A model generated the notes under the pieces. It did not search any database, had not been told where the DNA came from, and worked only from the letters and a program-made list of their open reading frames with translations. From NCBI RefSeq assembly GCF_000417875.1, contig NW_006920891.1, positions 82,987-146,986 on the forward strand: a DNA stretch of 64,000 nt, read 5' to 3'. The number at the start of each line of letters is the position of its first letter. The first letter of the stretch is position 1. The position numbers were made by a program, and so were the translations under genes. Positions 60,422-64,000 of the stretch are shown here, piece by piece. Source of the DNA: Pseudozyma flocculosa PF-1 (taxonomy: Eukaryota > Basidiomycota > Ustilaginomycetes > Ustilaginales > Ustilaginaceae).

Positions 60422-60866
60422 GAAGCGGCGTGGTCCGAGGGAGGGAGGGTGGTTGCTGCCTTGGTCGGTGGGCCAACCGGCGTGGAGTGCAGGGTGCGGA
60501 GAGTGTGTGTTCGGATCGAGTGCGGTGTGTGGCAAATGGGGATGCTGCGATGCAAGGTGGTTGGCAGTTGCAGGGATGTCGAAGAAGGCGATGGTGGTGG
60601 TGGTGGTGGTGGTGGTGGAAGAGAAGCAGCGGCAGCCTCCGAGGGCAGCTTGGCGTGGGCGTGGCGTGGCGTGGCGTGTGGGTGTGTTGGTCTTTTTGGC
60701 GCGCGCGCGTCGGGCTGTTGGTCTGGCTGCCCGCCTTTTGCCTCTGCAAATTTCCGGGGAGGGTGGGCGCACGTGACACTGCCACAACCTGCCAGCCTGC
60801 CCGGTGCTCTCCTGCCCTCCTCCCGGCCTCCTTCCACACCGTCACCTTCGCCCCTCGCCCTCTTCG
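60422..60866. promoter_or_regulatory. Divergent promoter region, NUF2 / methyltransferase
   Basis: 445 bp between start codons. Contains a (TGG)9 tract at 60592-60618 and GTGGC repeats near 60658-60680. No TATA box seen. Confidence 0.5.
60592..60618. repeat. (TGG)9 trinucleotide repeat
   Basis: Nine TGG units in the NUF2 5' flank. Non-coding. Confidence 0.9.
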
Positions 60867-62053
60867 ATGCGGACCCGCCGCAGAGCAGCGAACGTCAACA
60901 CCACTGCCACAGACGACAACGACGACGACGACACCAGCACACATGCAATCGACGATGGCGGTCAAGGATCCCAGGATGAGCAGCCGCTCTCCTTCAACCA
61001 AGCCGCTGGCGTCAATCGACCCGCCCACATGACAAAGCACCTCTCGACGCTCGTCTATCACTTTCCTTCCCTCCGTAAGTCATCGTCGCCACGAAGTCAT
61101 GGCCGCGGACGTACTGTATTCTCGCATGGTCCACTCACGCATCCCTGCTGCGTCCTGTCGCAACAGACACGAGCTTCGACCTCGCACAGACCGACACGTC
61201 AAACTCGACTGGCTCGTCGCTCTGGCTCTCGTCCCAGGTGCTCGCTTCCCACCTCATCTCCCTCTCTTTTCGTCACAGCGGTACGATAGCTGCGGCTCAG
61301 CAAGATCAACAGGGACGGGACGGACGACGAGGGCGGCGCACCGCAATCGAGCTGGGATCGGGCACCGGCCTCCTCTCGCTGCTGCTGGCCCGACTCGGAT
61401 GGCACGTCATCGCCACCGACATCCAGCCCGTCCTCTCCACCGTCCTGCGTCGCAACACTCGGACGGCTCGCTTCCTGCCCGCCATGGCAACGTCCGGTGG
61501 CAAGCTCGAGGTGCGCCAACTCGACTGGACGTGCCCCCCGCACGACTGGGATTGGTCAAGGCGCGGCAACATCGCCGGGCCCCCGAACCACGGCGGTGGC
61601 GGCGTCGATCAATATCAAGATCAACATCTCGACGACGAAGACGACTATGCTGATGTCACACGCACCCTCCGGGCCACCGAAGGCACCACGCCCGATTTCG
61701 ACCTGATCCTAACAGCCGACACCGTCTACGAGCCCAGCCTGGTGCGACCCCTCATCCGCGCCCTCTCGCACCTCTACCGCTCCCACTCGGCCTTCGACCG
61801 CCCCCATACTCACGAGCAGCAGGAACACGGCCGCCGCGCCACAAGAAGCCCGAGCAGACCGCACATCCTGCTCGCCCTTGAACGCCGAGACGGCGCGACC
61901 ATCGACGCGGCCCTCGCCGTGGCGCGCGACGAGTTTGGCCTCGACTTCCAGCGCATCCCGCACCGCAAAGTCAAAAAGACGTTTGACAGCCATGGAGATG
62001 GTCGGTCCTGGCGCAGGGACGACTGGCTGGGCGTCGAAATATGGCAGCTGTGA
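60867..62053 (+). CDS. Family-16 (METTL21/EFM-like) S-adenosylmethionine-dependent methyltransferase (364 aa)
   Basis: Seven-beta-strand methyltransferase of the group containing human METTL21 and yeast Efm6/Rkm5/Nnt1, most of which methylate lysines of elongation factors or other cytosolic proteins. Exons 60867..61074 and 61167..62053 (92-nt intron). An acidic N-terminus is followed by 'SSLWLSSQVLASHL', the family's Trp-containing helix, motif I 'IELGSGTGLLSLLLARLG' (130-147), 'VIATDIQPVL', and the post-motif 'DLILTADTVYEPSLVRPLIRAL', equivalent to the D/E-X-X-Y motif of lysine methyltransferases. The protein ends 'WLGVEIWQL', the usual family end. Two hydrophilic insertions (His/Gly/Asp-rich; His/Arg/Ser-rich) enlarge it. 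Exact substrate cannot be assigned. A start at the later ATG 61029 is possible but would remove little conserved sequence. Confidence 0.85.
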
Positions 62054-62212
62054 GGCGCCAATGACGACATGAACCGGCACGAACGAGGCCGACAAATCGG
62101 TGGTTGACGATGAGCGAGGTCGACGGGTGGAAGAGGACGTGTAGAATACAGCTCGCGTCGCCAATGACGAGTGTCGAGGTGAGAGGCTCGAAGTGACACC
62201 GACCCATCTGGT

Positions 62213-63375
62213 CTAGCCCTCGAGAATCTCCTTGAACTCGCCCGTCTCGATCTGCTCCTTGAGGATGTCGAGCCCACCAATCAGCTCGCCCTTGACAATG
62301 ATCTGCGGGAACGTGGGCCAGTCGTTGAGCTTCTTGAGACCTGCAGAGGGTCGGAACGGCATGGCGAGGGAATGCGAGGTGGTCAGTGTGGCGCTTCTAT
62401 GTCGCTTTGTTCCAGTCGAGGCTCGAGCCCGGGCCCAGCCACGTCTGGAATGCAATGCAACGGAGCGCAACCCACCTTGCCTGACGTTCTCGTCCTTGAG
62501 GATGTCGTAGTGCCCGAACTTGACATTCTCCTGCCTGAGGAGGTTGACCGTCTTCTGGCTGAAGCCGCAGCGCGGCGTATCCGGGTCGCCCTTCATGAAG
62601 AGCATGACGTCCTCCTTCTCCATGAGCTTCTTGCACCGCTCAAAGATTTCCTCGTCCGTCTCCTGCCTCAGCTCCTCTTCCTCATCGTCGTCAGCGACTG
62701 CAGCACCGCCGTTGGAGCCGGCAGCGGCGACGTAGACGTCGGAGGCGGCGCGGGGTGCGGCCGAGGTGCGTGAGAGGGACTGGTGCCCGCCAGCTCGGGT
62801 CGGGGCGGCGTGCGAGGCGACGGCTGCCGAGAGCGCAGAGGCGTTGGCGCCCGAGATGCGCGAGAGGAGCGTGTGGCCGCGGAGCAGGACGAAAGAGGGG
62901 ACCGCCTCGACGTCAAAAGACTCGGAGACGTCTGGGAGGGCCTCTGCCTCGATCTGTAGTAGTGCGGCAGGGCAAGAGGAACGAGGACAGGGCGGGTGTT
63001 GGATCAGCAGGGGGCTCCTCGGAGTTAAGGCACGGCGGGCCGATCCGGAGGGGCCATTTCGGAACCTGCCAGAACAGCGTTGCTTCGACAGTGGCGAAGA
63101 CACCGAGCACTCACGACAAGGCAGAGGACCTGCGGGTACTTGAGGGCGAGCTCCTTGACAACGTCGTTCATCTGCTTGCAGGGCTCGGCCCAGGGCGCCC
63201 AGAAGTTGAGGAGCGAGACGCGGGTGAGGTCGGCCTGCATGAGCTCGGTAAAGTGCTCGGGCGAAGTGACTTCGACGAGGTTCGAGGGAGCTGCGTTCGC
63301 CGCGGCAGAAGAGGACGAGGCGGCGTCCGGGACCAGGACGGCCGACTCGCCCGTCGAGGAGGTGGCGAGCGACAT
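62213..63375 (-). CDS. GRX4: Monothiol glutaredoxin, GRX3/GRX4 type (288 aa)
   Basis: Cytosolic/nuclear iron-sulfur carrier and iron-sensing partner of fungal transcription factors. Exons 63375..63115, 62953..62476, 62340..62213; introns are 161 and 135 nt. A thioredoxin-like domain (about 32-130) has a single-Cys site 'WAPWAEPCKQM' (C66). An acidic, Ala-rich linker follows, then a glutaredoxin domain (about 185-286) with the CGFS active site (216-219), glutathione-site Lys and TP ('MKGDPDTPRC'), and 'DWPTFPQIIVKGELIGGLDIL', containing the cis-Pro and the GG turn. Architecture and length are those of yeast Grx3/4. One Trx plus one Grx domain, unlike the animal protein with two Grx domains. 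Only 159 bp separate its stop from that of the convergent methyltransferase gene. Confidence 0.95.
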
Positions 63376-63867
63376 GGTGGGAGCTGTCGAGTGTCGTGCG
63401 AAGGTGGTAACGATGCGGCGCGGGTTCCGGCGGTGCGCTGTGCAGGTGGGGACGTGATATCGGTCGATGTGTGATGCTGTGGCGGCGATGTGCAAGACGG
63501 TTGCGGCGTGGTGGTCGTCGAGGAGAGAGTCTAGCTCAGCAGCCAGACGGAAAGAAGCGTCTGGCAGGCCACGCAGGCGATGTGGAGTCAGCCAGCCAGC
63601 CAGCCAGGCCCAGCCAGCCCGGCCTGCTTGCGAAGGATGGCGCAAGCCGCCCCGCCTGAACAAAATGCTCAACCCTGATTGGTCGGACCCGAGAGGCGCC
63701 GCCCTATCAGATTCTTAGATTCTAGATTGCATCACGCACGGGTCGGACCGCTCGCGAGCGGGCTCGCCACATCCAGGCATCCTCGTCGTTCTCAATGCAA
63801 GGGGAGAGAACTACGCCTGACACGGCTCCTGCCAAACCACCAGCCACACACAGCCTCTCGTCCGCGC
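63376..63867. other. Intergenic: GRX promoter side
   Basis: About 490 bp without a supported gene. Contains GCCAGCCAGCCAG repeats (63591-63625). Confidence 0.4.
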
Positions 63868-64000
63868 TCATAGGCCGACACGCCGGCCGCGGCGCGGTGT
63901 GGCGGCGCCCGGCTGGGCGATCTGGGGCACCGAGGCGATGGCGTCGACGGTGGACCTGGCGCTCGTTGCCGGCCTCCCGTGCCGACAGTCGCGGTACCAG
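63868..64000 (-). CDS. Possible C-terminal end of a gene running off the right edge
   Basis: A minus-strand frame is open from the window edge to TGA 63870..63868 (about 43 codons) and reads '...STVDAIASVPQIAQPGAATPRRGR'. Composition resembles other low-complexity tails here, but no family is recognisable and chance is not excluded. Confidence 0.25.
   Translation of the reverse strand, partial: WYRDCRHGRPATSARSTVDAIASVPQIAQPGAATPRRGRRVGL

Noticed and set aside
1..64000. CRISPR arrays, insertion sequences, retroelement proteins
   Set aside because: No spaced direct repeats, no transposase, integrase or reverse-transcriptase motifs read on either strand. The tandem repeats found are simple microsatellites.

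Overview
The window is nuclear DNA of a GC-rich, gene-dense fungus. Genes have no operons, few short introns (mostly 80-140 nt, GT...AG), fungal-specific gene content (SHE9/MDM33, SPT8, a MUP1-type permease, DNMT5) and Ser/Asp/His-rich low-complexity insertions. This fits a basidiomycete, most likely the smut lineage (Ustilaginomycotina). The placement is inferred from gene style and content, not from a marker gene. No tRNA, rRNA, CRISPR array, prokaryotic element or intact transposon was recognised.

Left part (1-14 kb): a cluster of large 2-oxoglutarate/Fe(II) oxygenase paralogues. Copy A is on the minus strand and cut by the window edge. A stop-interrupted C-terminal relic follows, then intact copy B (minus). 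Copy C (plus) has lost its HxD iron ligands. A TatD-type nuclease and a DUF1365 membrane protein lie head to head between B and C. At 14-20 kb there is a gene-poor stretch with a frame-disrupted small secreted-peptide locus, a four-exon membrane protein of a fungal family of unknown function, and an alpha/beta hydrolase.

Middle (20-39 kb): a six-TM PAP2 lipid phosphatase, then on the minus strand a UBE3D-like HECT-like E3 ligase with a very long N-terminal extension, and a 2489-residue single-exon DNMT5 (cytosine-5 methyltransferase + SNF2 ATPase + RING). A Ser-rich protein of unknown function follows. DNMT5 is the known maintenance methyltransferase class of some fungi, so CpG methylation in this genome is a reasonable prediction.

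Right part: 38.9-46.7 kb has no credible gene. From 46.7 to 64 kb come tightly packed housekeeping genes: RPA3, SHE9/MDM33, V-ATPase subunit D, SPT8, a methionine-type permease, NUF2, a family-16 protein methyltransferase and GRX3/4. They are often arranged head to head (RPA3/SHE9, VMA8/SPT8, NUF2/methyltransferase) with 445-485 bp shared promoters. Splice junctions given are read by eye from frame continuity, GT/AG sites and family alignment.
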